A stretch of 64,000 nt of DNA from Vombatus ursinus (GCF_900497805.2 NW_020954569.1:20618774-20682773); one strand, 5' to 3'. Counted from the first letter of the stretch, positions 1 through 12,458 are shown. Notes: generated by a model not told the origin, from the sequence alone. Made by a program: numbers and translations.

Positions 1-57
1 ATATATTCAAAGGATCATCGGTTTAGAAATGTAAGATCCACTAGATATCAAATCTAA

Positions 58-278
58 TCTGCTCTCATTTTATAACTTAGGAAACTAAGGCCCGGAGAAG
101 TAAAATGATTTGTCTAATGTCATACAGGTAGTTACTAGCAGAAAAAGAGTCCAACAGGTTCTGTGACTTTGAGTTCAATGCTCTTTCTACTAAAGCATGC
201 TGCCTCTAATGACTAATTTTACAGATTAGGAAATTGAGGCCTAGAAAAATGAAGTGACTTGCCCAAGATCCCATACAT
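58..278 (-). repeat. MIR-type SINE relics, two adjacent pieces
   Basis: Two adjacent stretches (58-207 and 218-278) read as the reverse complement of a MIR: 'ggaaactaaggcccggagaag' and 'ggaaattgaggcctagaaa', each followed by a diverged copy of the 'tgacttgcccaaggtcacacagc' core. The pieces may be two insertions or one broken copy. Divergence is high, as expected for a mammal-wide ancient SINE. Strand is given relative to the usual MIR orientation. Confidence 0.7.
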
Positions 279-587
279 ATGATCTCCAGTTTGGGGCCTA
301 GATGTACCAAAGCCAATTGGTAGCATGATGTTGGTTGGACAGCAAAAACAAAACAAAATAAAACAATAAAAAAAAAATCTTACCTGGAATATGGTTCCAT
401 CCTATTCAGCCTTGCTAATCTTACTAATCTTACTAGCTTTCTGTCCTGCTGACTACCTCTTTCTACCATCCTGGCCACTTAAAACAATAGCCTTGCTTCT
501 TTTTTATTCCACTAGCAAATGATTCTGTATTCATTGCCTTGCTCACTTAGAAATAGCCAATTTTGTTCCATTCTTGCCACATAGAGA

Positions 588-589
<2 letters not shown>

Positions 590-632
<43 letters not shown>
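590..632. repeat. (TC)n microsatellite
   Basis: About 20 near-perfect TC units with one interruption (tctatctctc), running into a T-rich end. Confidence 0.97.
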
Positions 633-633
<1 letters not shown>

Positions 634-1089
634 TTTTCTATTTAATTTTTTGACTGGCCTCTTTACAGATGGAAGTCATGTTTCAAAGCTACTGTTGAAA
701 GAATAGGAGTTTTTATAAAAGATTTTAGGCTTCTGGGTAATGTGTGAACCAAAGGGAGGAACTTCATTATTTTGTACAAAAGTTTATCAAAATAGGGAAG
801 GAAAATTCCATAACCCATTTTTATAAACCATTGCTCAGGATCACCACTAAGTATTGGTCAAAGAAGGATGAATCTTGTTTAGAGGTTTACAGAAGCTGGA
901 CCACCTCCTTCTTTCTCTGCTCTTACTTGTTCTTTCTTGATTATCCTAGCTACACACAACTTTAGTATCTCATTGAGTCTTTAGATAAATATCTTCATAC
1001 CAACTTCATGGAATGATTGTGATAAAATTGTTTCACAATCCTTAGAAATTTATAAGATACATATATATGCATATATACATATATATTTA

Positions 1090-1225
1090 TGTTCCAACTT
1101 TCATATGAGGAATCTGACATATAGAGAGATCAAGTAACTGCCAAAGTCACACCAGCTATTAGGTAAAAGATCTTAGATTTTCAAGCCAGATCATCTCACT
1201 AAGTATAGAGCTCTTTGGCCACACT
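1090..1225 (-). repeat. MIR relic
   Basis: A diverged reverse-complement MIR core: 'gaggaatctgacatatagagagatcaag' is followed by 'gtcacaccagctatta' and a weak 3' part ending near 'tatagagctctt'. It is preceded at 1058-1090 by a short AT-rich (tatatgca)-like run. Confidence 0.6.
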
Positions 1226-2269
1226 ATAGGAACCTGAAAATTTTACAACAGATTTGTTAAATTAATTCCAGTTTTAAACATAATTATTAAACTTATTTTT
1301 CATATTTCCATGTATTTTTTCACATACTCACATTATAAAATGTGCATTTGTATAAGTCTGCATGCTTCCTATTCTACTTGCATGACCAGCCCCTCTTTCT
1401 GCCATAAGTCATTGGTGACATGTTCTATATTACTTCTCATGTACATGTGATCCTTGCTTACATCTACATGTGTCTTTAATCTCCTATCTACGTCTATACT
1501 TACATCTTTCATTTATACTTTTCTTCAAGCCACTATTTGTCTTTCCATTGTTCTTTGGGTAATTTTGGATTTCAATTCTTCTAAGATTAGTATGTTGCAT
1601 AATTTGTAACCATATTTCATCACTAGGAGAACTTTGGTGTTCAAAAGACAGACTATTGTAATAGCAAAGAGTATGGTATCCTTGAAAACACTGGACGGTT
1701 TCCAAATTTCAATTCAACCAAATCTTCTACTACTACTCAAGTGAGTTCATTGTCATTCTATGTGCCTATTCAAAATAATGTATTTTGAACTTACTAAGAG
1801 TAATCATTTCAAATATCTCACTTTCTGTCATGATTTGTGGTCTAATAAGTTATAGATAGTTGATTTAAGCTCATACCCCACCCCTCAATATCTGTCTTTC
1901 CTAACTTTCCTATTTCTTTTAATTGTATAATTTTCCCAATTGTGTAGGAACTAACCCTAGAAACTTCTGCCTTACCACACACATCATATCAGGGACCAAA
2001 ACTCATAGCTTCTCCCTGCAGTATATTCTTATATTCTCTCACCAATTCTTATTTCCTATTGAAATCAACTTCTAGCCTTCAGTTCTTGATTCAACTACAC
2101 TTCAATATGTTCTTGAGTCATGAAGGCATAATTTCATCTTTACTTCTGTGACAAAACCATCAACCATATTTAGACTTTCAGTGAAGCCAAGAGTATTCAC
2201 TGGAGAAACAAGAATGGCAAGATTCTATCATACTGACATTCTAGGTAAAACCCTTATTCTAAGAACCTT

Positions 2270-2795
2270 ATTCTATAAACATCTATCTGTTCAGTGCCTT
2301 TCAAGCCTTATGGTTCCCTCCCATCTCCAGGATAAAATACAAAATTCTTTATTTGGCATTCTAATCCCTTCTTAAGCTGCCCCACCAACCTTTCCAGTCT
2401 TCTTATACTTTACTTACTCCCACATACTCTGTGATTCAGTGAAACTGGCTTGCTTACTATACCTGGAAAAAGAAACTTCATCTCCTAACTGGGCATTTTT
2501 CCTGCCTATATCCCATTCCTAGAAAGTTTTCCCTCCTCATTTCTTCTTTATGACTTCTCTGGATTCCTAAAAGTCCTAACTAAAATTGTACCTTCTAGAA
2601 GCAGTTTATCTTAATCTTCTTAATTATTCTAGTGCCAAGATATGTATCCTGTTTCTTTTTTATAATGTTATTTGCATATTGTCTCCCCCATTAGACAGTA
2701 AGCTCCTTGAGAGCAGGGACTATCTTTGGCCTTCCTTTGTACCCCCAGCATTTAGTACAGAATCTGGCCAAAGTATATACTAAATAAATGTTTAA
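2270..2795 (+). repeat. L2 LINE 3' end
   Basis: The stretch ends in the characteristic L2 tail: 'ttagacagtaagctccttgagagcag', 'gtacccccagcatttagtac' and 'taaataaatgtttaataatt'. Upstream, the pyrimidine-rich 'ccttatggttccctcccatctccaggataaaatac' stretch is also L2-like 3' sequence. No intact frame remains. The element is 5'-truncated, as is usual for L2, and highly diverged. Confidence 0.75.
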
Positions 2796-2884
2796 TAATT
2801 GCATAATGCTAGAAAGCACAGCTTATCACCCAGGCTACTTGTCTCTTGCTCATTATCATCCAGAACCATTGCTTAAGGTTATAG

Positions 2885-2985
2885 GATAACAGATTGAGAA
2901 GGGATATTTGAGACCATCAAGTCCAACTTTCTTATTTTACAGATGAGAATCTGGACCCTGCAGAAATGAAGTGACTTAGATGCAA
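2885..2985 (-). repeat. MIR-family fragment
   Basis: 'gaccatcaagtccaactttc', 'ttattttacagatgagaatc' and 'gaaatgaagtgacttaga' match the antisense MIR/THER type core also seen at 62.9 kb. Only about 100 bp is recognisable. Confidence 0.55.
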
Positions 2986-2999
2986 ACTCTTTTTGTGTA

Positions 3000-3864
3000 T
3001 TAATTCTTCCTATTTAGCCTGGCTTCACTCCTACCTTGGACCACTACTCAGTTGCCTACCTTTTCTACCCTGCCCTCTGAATTCCCTGGCCTATTATAAT
3101 CAAATTCCCTTTTGTGATTATTAAAAATAGTAACAAAATTTTGCACCCTTTCCACCTCATGGAATTAGATTAAATTTTAGGAAATCACTTAATTTGCCAC
3201 CTATTTATTACTAATTACTATGCCTCTTGAAACCCCTAAACTCCTCACAAAAAAATAAAAAACAGCTCAAAGAGACAGGAGAAGGATTTAAAACACTCAT
3301 TGCCCCCCACACTCCAAAATTCCCAGATTTTTGCTATACCAATATCACTGAACAGCCCTTTTAAATTCTGGTCATCCAATTATACATCTTCTGATCATTT
3401 TGGTTCTCATTTAATGACCTTTAAGAGAATTTAATTATAATGGTTTTACTTGCTTTAATTATATCCTCACTTGGCTGGTTGTTTCCTTTCTACCATAACC
3501 CTTGTCATCATTCTCAGGAATGTCAACATTTATGTTGATCTCACCATTTTAAAGCCCTGATCTCTCATTTCCTTATGACTTCAACTTACCCTCCCTTATC
3601 TATCATTCATGCACAGGGGTAATTATACCATTAACCATCACTGTCACTTTAAACAGTTACTGCCTCAAGATTTTTCTCTTACCCTAATAGTCTATCTTCT
3701 ACCATTCCTACATGTTCACTCCTCCTGAAACCAGTCTTTATCCTCATTGTGATCTTAAGGCCTTGGATGCTTCCCTGTCTTCTAGCCTATTATCTCTGTT
3801 CTGTATACATTTCCCTTCATTCATAGTTTTTACCCTAAACTAACCATTACAAGGACACTCTCAA
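3000..3864. other. unassigned AT-rich, pyrimidine-biased DNA
   Basis: No credible frame or structured RNA was seen. The stretch 3480-3850 has the texture of a very old CR1-clade LINE (repeated 'tctcatttccttatgacttc' style text), but I could not tie it to a family. Confidence 0.3.
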
Positions 3865-4190
3865 GGTCTTTCTAAAGAACTTTGGAATCCATTGTGAGAC
3901 ATGGGAAACAATGACACAGGACCACACAGCATGGGGTGCCCACATCAAAGAAGGTGCTATACTCTATGAGCAAAATAGAATTGCAATAGCTCAAAAGAAA
4001 TGTGAGATGTACAAATACAGAAACACCTCCACTCCAAATATTCGTATGGATTATTTGTGCCCAACCTCTGGTAGAGCCTTTCGAGCTGATTTTGTTCTGC
4101 TCAGCAACAGTCAGATGCACTATACTTTGGTCCCACATAGTGATGTCATGTTGGACCTCTTCAAGAATGAAGAAAAACAACCAAGCAATT
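3865..4190 (+). repeat. RTE LINE 3' end (last part of ORF plus 3' tail)
   Basis: An open frame at 3911-4276 encodes a relic of the RTE ORF C-terminus. It contains 'GAHIKEGAILYEQNRIAIA' and then a degraded zinc-finger-like motif 'CPTSGRAFRADF' (residues about 50-61), where the family usually reads CPxCGRxFRARIGL. A key Cys is Ser and the Arg-Ile-Gly block is lost, so it is not functional. The 3' tail 'gatgtcatgttggacctcttcaagaatgaag' follows at 4141-4171. The same tail, reversed, starts the SINEs at 20.4 and 63.5 kb. The insertion is 5'-truncated. Confidence 0.75.
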
Positions 4191-4199
4191 ACAATGATG

Positions 4200-5719
4200 T
4201 GTATTCTTCTACCAATGGGAATCTCACTTTGTCACCTGTTGTATTCCACATATGGCTCATCTCAAACATTGGATAATCTTGATTTTTCAGTCTTTTGTTT
4301 ATTAAAGAACATGAAAGGATCCTGATTAAGGTAAGCATGATCCACAGCATATTCTTCCTAATAAACCTCCACTCTCTTCATTGCTGCACAACAAAAATTT
4401 TAGTTCCTAGTTTTCAATTTCCTATTATTTCTCTCTCAACCTTGCAAATACTTTACTCTCTCTGCAAGTCTCTGATTCTACCCTCTCAGTAGATGACTTT
4501 TTTTTACTACTTTACTAGAATAAGCAAAGTAATTTGTTGTGAGCTACATAATTTCTTGCTTCAAGAAAAATAGAGGATTATGCAGAGGAAAATAAGAGGG
4601 GATAGGATCCATAATGTATATAAAGGATTGGCATTGCCAAGGAAAATAGCCACATTTTTATTTGGGACTGGGGCAAAGGGGTAAATAGTGGGGGAGGGAT
4701 ATATCTGAATGAAATGAGACAAAGAAGAGGAGAAAAGAAACAGCTTGTAGGGAATGGCCTCAATTTTTCTTTTGTTTTTGTATGTGATAAGGTTCACAGT
4801 TGAGAGGCTGGGGGAAAGGGATGCCGTGGGAGGCTTGATGAGAAATGAGAAGGTTTAGAACAGCCACTGTAGCACTTCAGATAGTGAACTGATTAGAGAG
4901 AAATAGAATGTTTGCTTTGCTGCAATTGAGATTAAATAACATAACATAACATTTTAGTAGACCTAATCATCAGTTTTGTGATTGCCTATAACTATTTTCA
5001 AGATCAGAATATTATAAATAAATTGTTAAGACATATATGCAATCAAAATTCCCTTTAGCAACTGCTATGACCTATTTGGTGTAAACCTTGTCTCTTATGC
5101 TATTTTGCAAAATAATATAAGGTTTTAACAAAAGGAGAAATCCCTGGACTTTCGTGGCCAGTACCCTATCCACTATACCCTATTGCATAAAATCTACAAT
5201 GTAAAATATAAATTTTTTGAGACTTTTTTTTCTAAATCCCATGCCATTTTTATTTCTTGTCTTTTCTCTTTTGAAAAAGGCCAGGGAAGGTGGTACATTC
5301 ATCCCAGTTCCTTGGAACAATTTCAGTTAAGTTAACAATATTCTGCCCAGCTAAAATACCTCCTGTAGCTTCAACTGGCTATGATATCCTTACTGCTTGT
5401 CCTAAACCTGCCGTGTACCAGTGCTGAGTGCTGTTAAACAGATGCTGGTTTTCACCCCAGATATGGCTGTTCATCAGAAGAAGTGTTTCAAGTGTAGAGG
5501 TTATAGCTCTATTTGCAAAGAGCTTTTACATTTTGCTCTTCAGTAGACAAAGAGAATTATCATTAAAAAATATTCAAATTTTTTTGTGAGTCAGTATTTT
5601 CTGGCTGCATCCTTAGGTATATTTCCAGTATGTTAAGCCCTGGAAAGAACTCACAAAAACATGTAAAATCTCATTATTCCAAGAGATTAGGTTATATAAA
5701 ATATGACAATACACTTGAA
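4200..5719. other. unassigned AT-rich DNA
   Basis: About 1.5 kb with only short chance frames. I recognise no repeat, gene or RNA in it. Confidence 0.4.
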
Positions 5720-5902
5720 AATCTTTTCTCTTTTCCTTTCTATCTCTGTCTTTTTTATCTCTCTCTTTCTCTCTGTCTCTTCCCTTCCCTTCTCTCTCGT
5801 CCCCTCCCTTCCCCTCCTCTCCTCTCCTCTTTTCTCCTCTCCTATCCTTTCCTCTCCTTTCCTCTCCTCTCCTCTCTTCTCCTCTCCTCTCCTCTCCTCT
5901 CG
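5720..5902. repeat. polypyrimidine low-complexity tract (cctct)n
   Basis: About 180 bp of almost pure C/T on the plus strand, with a (cctct)n core at 5810-5900. Opposing frames through it encode Leu/Ser-rich or Arg/Glu/Gly-rich low-complexity peptides and are not genes. Confidence 0.95.
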
Positions 5903-6019
5903 CTATTTCATTGGTATGAAGAACTCCAAGACTGCAAGTATGGAACCTCCTACTAATAATAAAATTTGGCACCTGCTCTCCAACTTATACTTGAAGACAA
6001 TTATCTAAAGTACTAAAAC

Positions 6020-6130
6020 ATTACAAGTCTTGCCCAGGGTGGTAGAGTCAATATGTGTCAGAGGCAAGACTTAATGTTTAGGTCTTCCTGTCTCTGAGTC
6101 AGGTCTTTATTCCTGTGCCACACTGCCTCT
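6020..6130 (-). repeat. MIR relic
   Basis: 'acaagtcttgcccagggtgg' followed by 'cagaggcaagacttaatgt' and 'cctgtgccacactgcctc' is the antisense 5' half of a MIR. Confidence 0.6.
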
Positions 6131-6723
6131 GTTGATGACATAAAACATTCATTAGGTAAAGGGTCAGAATGTAGTTTGTCACTTCCCTTAGCTCAAAGTC
6201 TCTAGTCAAGAAACTGAGAAAAAAATACATGCATAAACTGAGACCAATTCCTCATGTCTAAATACTTCACAGTGTTATAGACATCTTATTAAAAGATATA
6301 AAAAGGCCCTTATATGAGCAACCGCTGATTTCAAACATTTATATGAAGCCCTGGAATCACTTATCCTGAGGTCACACTGGTGAAGGTGACCTACAATTTT
6401 TCTGCTTCTCTTTCTGGGAATCAGAATGGAGACATGGGAAATGGCAGTATCTTTTCTTTCTTCTCCTCTTTTCCTCCTCCCTTCTCTTATTCCTTTCTTG
6501 ACATTCAACTTACATCTACATAGGCCATCCAGTTTCTCTTCCAAAGTACTGTGTTATCTCTTATATTCACTTGATGCAAGGCCTTCAGGTTCCGTATTCT
6601 CTCACATGCTTTCATTTCACCCTTCTTTGTAGCTCTTCCCTTTTTTTCTCTGTCCCTTCCTCTGGTTTACACTGCTATCCAGCCCTACCTTCTACTCTGT
6701 AGGTCTTCAGTAGGTAACATCTT

Positions 6724-6978
6724 GGGCAACTAGGTGGCATGATGGATATAGTGCTAGGCTTGGAGTGAGAAAGGGTCATCTTCTTGGGTTCAAAACTAGC
6801 CTCAGACACTTACTAGCCCTGTTACCCCGTTCAAGTCACTTAGACTTTTTTTTCCACTTTCCTTATCTGTAAAATGAGCTGGAGAAGGAAATGACAAACC
6901 ACTCCAGTATCATTGCAAAAAAATTGGAATTACAGAGTCAGACATGACTGAAAATGAGAGAACAAACAACAAATATAA
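6724..6978 (+). mobile_element. tRNA-derived marsupial SINE, near full length
   Basis: It begins 'gggcaactaggtggcatgat', which is tRNA-like with A-box spacing, and continues through 'cctcagacacttactagccc', 'tctgtaaaatgagctggagaag' and 'gacaaaccactccagtatc'. It ends in an A/C-rich tail. The same family occurs antisense at 18.8, 35.8 and 44.8 kb. Possible short target duplication: 'acatct' on both sides. Confidence 0.85.
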
Positions 6979-7569
6979 TCTTACATCTCTGAAATTAGAG
7001 AAACAGAAAGGTGAAAAGAACCCAGCACTCATTTAGATATATATTATAGACTCTTTTCATTTTTTTAAAAGGCCATAAAGAGTGATTATCCAATAAAGAG
7101 TTAGAATAAATAGAATTTTTCCCTGAATCATATGGATGTGTAGAAAATCTTTATGAAGAAAATGGAACATTAGGTAGTTGGCAAATGTGAGGACAAAGCT
7201 GTTTGAAATAAAGTGGAAATGTAATATGTCAAGGTGAAGAAAGAGAAGAGAGATCTGTCCTTATCTGCACTGCTGTTCTCCAAGACATTCTTTCCAGTTT
7301 TCTTGTCAAATATGGATGCCTAGCTTCTCTTCTGGTTGGTGGTAACCAGTTTGTTTTTGTTTGCACCGAAGGGGAAAACAAAAACCAAAAACAAACCAAA
7401 ACAAAATGAAAAAAAAAATGTTTAAACATGGGCACGCATAGAAAACACAAGGTTGGTAAAAATGTTATCTCTTCTTTGTTCTCAGAATGACATTTTGTTT
7501 AAAGCCTTCTTAGATGTGAAGAAGAAAGAATTGAAAATCTAAATGATATAATCTTAGTTCTTTGCCTCA

Positions 7570-7682
7570 TTCTCTCTCTCTCTCTGTCTCTGTCTCTCTC
7601 TCTCTCTCTGTGTCTCTCTCTTTTTGTGTGTGTGTGTCTATCTTTCTGTCTCTGTTTCTGTCTCTGTCTCTGTCTCTCTTTC
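7570..7682. repeat. (TC)n/(TG)n compound microsatellite
   Basis: An imperfect TC repeat with embedded tgtgtgtg and tctgtctctg units. Confidence 0.95.
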
Positions 7683-7964
7683 TGGCAATCTTTTCCTGAT
7701 ATCCACTGAATGTTTATGTATTTTCAAAAACAATGCATAATTATTTTCAAACACTGTAAATTGCTATATAAACATTAGTCAGAAATGATCAGTTGATTGA
7801 CCCTTGACATTAAGAAAAGTTCATCATGAGGAATTTAGAAAGGAAAGGAGAATAATATCTAACCTTCGTGAAACTTGTTTGGTTTCAAATTGTTTGTAGG
7901 CTATAAAATCTTCATCTGATTTCCCCAAATATCTTCTAAGTTGACGACCACATACAATTCTCTT

Positions 7965-8172
7965 CCAAACTGTAAAGACAGTATGGCATTGAGATAAAGA
8001 AAAACTTGGGATCAAGTTCTGTCTCTGACATATATTATCTACATGACCCTAGGCAAGCCCCTCAATCTCTCAGTGCTCCACAAAACTCAAGAAGATGATA
8101 AATTGCAGACCAGGCAAGGATCTGCCACAGAGAGAGTTTCTTTACCAGAAGTTCCCTTCACAAATTAAATCA
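7965..8172 (+). mobile_element. tRNA-derived SINE (second marsupial type)
   Basis: It reads 'gggatcaagttctgtctctgac', 'catgaccctaggcaagcccc' and then a distinctive 3' half, 'gatgataaattgcagaccag ... ccagaagttcccttcacaaa'. That 3' half distinguishes it from the family at 6.7 kb. No clear target duplication was seen. Confidence 0.65.
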
Positions 8173-8222
8173 CAGCACTAATACAAAACAACAGAATTAA
8201 CAACAAAAAGTTCAATAGTTAT

Positions 8223-8248
8223 CTAATAGTAATAATAATAATAATAAC
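8223..8248. repeat. (TAA)n microsatellite
   Basis: About seven tandem aat/taa units. Confidence 0.9.
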
Positions 8249-8249
8249 T

Positions 8250-10160
8250 GTTATTGTTGCTAGCAGTCTAAAATTATCTAGAAATAGAATTTATATATTT
8301 GAATTTCCATGTGACAAACCCATAGCACAGATTTTGGAAGGTCACATTGAGCAAATCATATTCTATTTAGTCTAAATCATTTTCTAAATTGCCACATCAG
8401 TTTCCCCTTCTTGTCAAATCCTTTTATGTTACCATTTATGTTGAATATTCTCTTGAAAACAGTGCATGATGTATACATGGTATAGAAAGAGAAGAGTCTT
8501 TGTTAAATATGTACCTAATAAAGTAGTCAATTTACTTATGGGGATACAGAGTATCGTTTTATGATAGGTTGTCTAATGGGGAGTTTTCAGTGAATCATAA
8601 AGCTATGAGTCAGTTGAAGAAATTCTGAATAGACAGAATGGAGATATTTGTCACCTTGGCTTTGCTCCTCTCAAAAACAAGAGTTGTCCTTTCTACTGTT
8701 TGTTGAACTACAAATGCAGATGAATGTGTGGTGGCTCTTTGGTGATTATTTTCTAGAGATAAAATTTCCAGAAGCTGTTAACCACCTGCAGTTGTGTCTG
8801 TTATGTATGTATTTTCTGATGTTCATGTTGATTCCATTTGTTAAACGATCCATCCATTAAAGGATCCGTTGATCTTTTGTTAAAAGATTGTGCTTGATTC
8901 TCAATATTAGTGTGTTCCACTTTAATTTTGTATCCCCAGCAAAAAAATTCATATGCAGGGTAAATGCTATATAAAGAAATCTCAAGCATTTCCCTGTCCT
9001 AATGTCTATTACTCTATAGAGGCCTTCATTTGTGATATTTATTTGAATTCAGGCTCATAGAAAAACATTGTAGGACTGTTGCTGATTGGAAATATTTCTG
9101 TAATATGAGAAGCACCATTCACCTCTCCAGTTTAATTAATAAAGCTTTATTCTCATATATAAGACATCTCTTTATGGACTTGATTGACTTTAAAGGGATA
9201 AAATAAAAAAAAGTTTCAAATTTATCTTTCTTCACTATGGACTGGGTTGTTTTTTTTTAAAGATTTGATTTTTTATCATATTTAGTGTGTCCTAAGTAGT
9301 AGAATAAAATCTAACACTCATTTTCCAACACTACCTCCTTTCGTATTTCTAAGGCCTAGTATATCTCCCTCCTTTCCCTTTTCAGTGTGTCTGCCCTAGA
9401 TATGATAAGGATATCTATATATCTCAACATATTGTATCCCTCTTGTTTCCCTAATAGGGAAATGACCCTCCCCAATTAGCCCTCAGGATGACTTGCCAAA
9501 TTTCAACATAATGTTGAAAAGAGGGGAAAAATGAAAAAAAGCTAAAATATAGTAACTCAAAAAGTTTTTTTATTAAAATGACTACATGGATATCAGGTAC
9601 TTCCTGAGAACATTAAATATTTCAATGTAGCATGCACTCGTGCACTATAGCATGCAGTTCAGTTTGAAAGTTCAATATCTATTAAACAGAACTTGGCCAC
9701 TGTTGGGATAGGACTCTTTTTGTAATATCTGAGGGGGTCCTCACAGTGTGCCCTCCTTTGTAGATTTGAATTCTTGGGGCCTCTGCCACTATTTCCTACA
9801 AGAGTCAATAGAATATTGTGAATATTCTGATTGTGATTGTGCAAATTACAGTGGTATCCTTTCTCTAAAATGGCACATTAAGCAGTAGGGCATCTATTGA
9901 CTTAAATATGCAATCTAAAAATATTTTGTGTCATGTACTAAACAACTTGCCATGCTGTTAGCAGCATTTCAGACAAGTGCATCAAAACATCAAATATATG
10001 CTTGGTTGCATAAACCAATGTGTCATTCTCAGTTTAGGCTTCAAAATATCTGAAAAAACAATGTAGTTACGAAAGGACTTGATTTCACTGAGGTTTTGAC
10101 TACTGTGAGAAATAAGTTTGGAGTTAATTATCAAGTAACAATCTTTGACATATTTTTTGT
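8250..10160. other. unassigned AT-rich DNA
   Basis: About 1.9 kb without recognisable repeats or frames. Short frames at 8648-8860 and 9659-9844 have no family resemblance. Confidence 0.4.
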
Positions 10161-10163
10161 CAT

Positions 10164-10350
10164 CAATCAACATGCCTTTATTATGTGACCGCTATGTGGC
10201 AGGCATTTAGGGAGAAAAAATGAAACAATCCTCAAGGATCTTATATTTCATCAGGGAAGACAACGTATATAAGTATTACCAAATATATATGAAATATGTA
10301 ATTTAGTGATTTTTGAGGAGGTTCCAGCAGGTGGGGTGATTAGGAAAGCC
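10164..10350 (+). repeat. mid-aged mammalian dispersed repeat, family uncertain
   Basis: It begins like other copies in this window: 'atgcctttattatgtgaccg', then 'gtggcaggcatttagggag' and 'tcaaggatcttatatttcatc', ending in 'ggttccagcaggtggggtg'. I recognise this family (consensus-like text 'tgccaggcactgtgctaagc') but am not sure of its class; a CR1-clade LINE is the likeliest. Other copies lie at 10.5, 34.65, 39.0-40.7, 43.8, 50.95, 51.1, 54.7 and 61.75 kb. Confidence 0.5.
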
Positions 10351-10361
10351 TTCATATAACT

Positions 10362-10512
10362 ACTTCTTTCTTCTTCTTCTTCTTCTTCTTCTTCTTCTTC
10401 TTCTTCTTCTTCTTNNNNNNNNNNCTTCTTCTTCTTCTTCTTCTTCTTCTTCTTCTTCTTCTTCTTCTTCTCTTCTTCTTCTTCTTCTTCTTCGTATTAT
10501 TATTATTATTAT
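10362..10512. repeat. (CTT)n then (TAT)n microsatellite with a 10-N assembly gap
   Basis: A near-perfect cttctt run is broken by ten Ns at 10415-10424 and followed by (tat)n at 10495-10512. The Ns are probably a placeholder for a gap of unknown size. The apparent 78-codon minus-strand frame (poly-Lys/Arg) is only the repeat. Confidence 0.97.
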
Positions 10513-10600
10513 CTACATATTGTATGCCAGGCAGTGCACTAAGCACCAGGGACACAAACAGAAAGAATGAAACAACCCCTACTCTCAATGAAATGTAAAA
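10513..10600 (+). repeat. start of the same dispersed repeat as at 10164
   Basis: 'tatgccaggcagtgcactaag' followed by 'ccagggacacaaacag' and 'acccctactctcaatgaaatg' matches the beginning of the family. Two copies therefore sit either side of the microsatellite. Confidence 0.5.
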
Positions 10601-11157
10601 TAAAAATTGCTACTTAATTGGACTAAATAACCTTTAAGATTCCTCTAAAATTCTAAGACTATGATACATGATCTTGCAAAGGAAGGTATCTTTAAAGGCC
10701 AGTAGGTCATTAACCACAAAGTTGCAAAGAATCTGAGCCTGGTACAAATAATTGGTTAAAAGGCTATATCTGTACGTATACGAGTTCCATTAAGAAGGTA
10801 TGACATCTTTAAATGTCCAAGCGTCCACATGATAAAAACTTCTATGAATAGTTTCGGGATTTATTGGTTAGCTATCTAATGAACTCAACATCAATTTTTA
10901 AGTTTGATGGACCTCTTTAATCAAGTGGCCCCAACCATTACTTAGAGTTGTTCACAGAGTTTCAAAAAGGGTGCAAAGAGGGAGCTCAGTTTGGTAGATG
11001 ATCAAGTACCATAAGGCCAGTGATAATCTGGGTTAGGTGTATGGAGACTTTGTTGCAATTCCTTTGACAGAAATGAATTGCAAAGCAGTTGGTTAGAGGG
11101 TAGGTAGTTTTGTAACCTAAGTAGAATTCTAATTTCACATTTGAAAGCCAACATGGT

Positions 11158-11158
<1 letters not shown>

Positions 11159-11196
<38 letters not shown>
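11159..11196. repeat. (CA)n microsatellite
   Basis: About 17 CA units. The minus-strand frames through it encode alternating Cys/Val and are artefacts. Confidence 0.97.
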
Positions 11197-11197
<1 letters not shown>

Positions 11198-11199
11198 GA

Positions 11200-12365
11200 A
11201 TAACTATGTCTATAAATGAAGATTATCATGTCAACTTTGGCAAACTGTTAAAATTTTACATTTTACATGTGTTTACAGCTGCTTGATATTTTCTTATTAA
11301 AAGTGAATATTAAAACAGATTTAGTAGCAGTGTGAGTCTGCTGTCCCCAAACAATTAACAACTTTAGAGTCCTTGCAGATATTTTAAAAGCTACATCTGT
11401 AGCTATGTCGTTCACAAAAAGGACTTTAAAATCTTTGAGTACTATAGATAGCAATTCAAAATTATTAACATTCTGCATGCTTATGGTAGGGGACTAACCT
11501 AACCTTGTTAAATGTCCTTATGGGAAATAAATAAAAAGTAAGATAGGGCATAGATGTCATTTTTGGAATAGAAGAATAGACTGCCTTCCTCAATTTTTAT
11601 TATTGCTTTCTGATATAACTCACTAGGGTTGATTCCTGGCTATTTTTTGGAGGAAAAAAAAACCTTCCTGGAAACCTGCCAGTTGCTTTAGAAATATCCT
11701 TTGCAAAACCCCTAAAGATTCTGGAAATCACAGTGAGGCTCCCTTATCATCTCAAAATGAAGTTCCTCATATATATCCTAGGCATTAGCCAATATTCACT
11801 GTGGAAAGTTCTTACTGAATAGAGCCTAGCTTCCTGTCTCTTAGGACTTCTGAGTAATTTCATAGCATTTACAATCTTCTCACCTCAAAGAGAAACAACC
11901 AAAAAAAAAAAAAAACAAAACACCCAAACTTCAATAAAATAGAAATCTTCTTCCCAACCAGTGCTCCAGCCCAAATTGTTCTCAAATAATTCTTGAACTG
12001 AAAGGAAACTTTGGAGATCATTGACTCCAGTATTTTGAAGACAAAAAAAAAATTTTTCTTTTTTGTTATTGTTGTTTAATTTCCAGCAATATTATTGTTC
12101 TCATGGGATATGCCTTTACTGATAGGCCAACAAAAAATGTGGCTTTTAATATGTGCTGTTATTCTCCAAGTTATTTACAATAACAAAACTATTGAAGTGG
12201 ATTTATGGATTGTTAAATGGTTAGGTTCAAATACTGGTATTTGACACATTGATCAAATAAGCATTCTGAGAACTATACTTATGAAAATTAAAGGAATCAC
12301 TACTAGTGCCTTCCCCCAAATTCCCTTACTTTTCTGTACACATTTTGTAAATGTATATATGTCTC
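11200..12365. other. unassigned AT-rich DNA
   Basis: No recognisable repeat, RNA or coding potential. Confidence 0.4.
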
Positions 12366-12369
12366 CTAC

Positions 12370-12458
12370 AAATGAATCCTTGAGGACAGAGACCATTTAC
12401 CTTTCAGTTCTTAGAACAGGACCATATCATATAGTAAGTTCTTAGTAAATACTTGGCA
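12370..12458 (+). repeat. L2 LINE 3' tail
   Basis: 'tgaatccttgaggacagagac' followed by 'tagtaagttcttagtaaatac' is a diverged L2 terminus. Confidence 0.6.

Noticed and set aside
3911-4276. 121-codon plus-strand frame with a Cys/Arg-rich block
   Set aside because: It is the degraded C-terminus of an RTE LINE, not a host gene.
5613-5972. 119-codon Arg/Glu/Gly-rich frame and its plus-strand counterparts
   Set aside because: They come from the (cctct)n low-complexity tract.
6724-6800. possible tRNA gene
   Set aside because: The tRNA-like start belongs to a SINE. It lacks a full cloverleaf and occurs in several copies with SINE bodies.
10352-10588. 78-codon poly-Lys/Arg frame
   Set aside because: It is a translated (CTT)n microsatellite containing an N gap.
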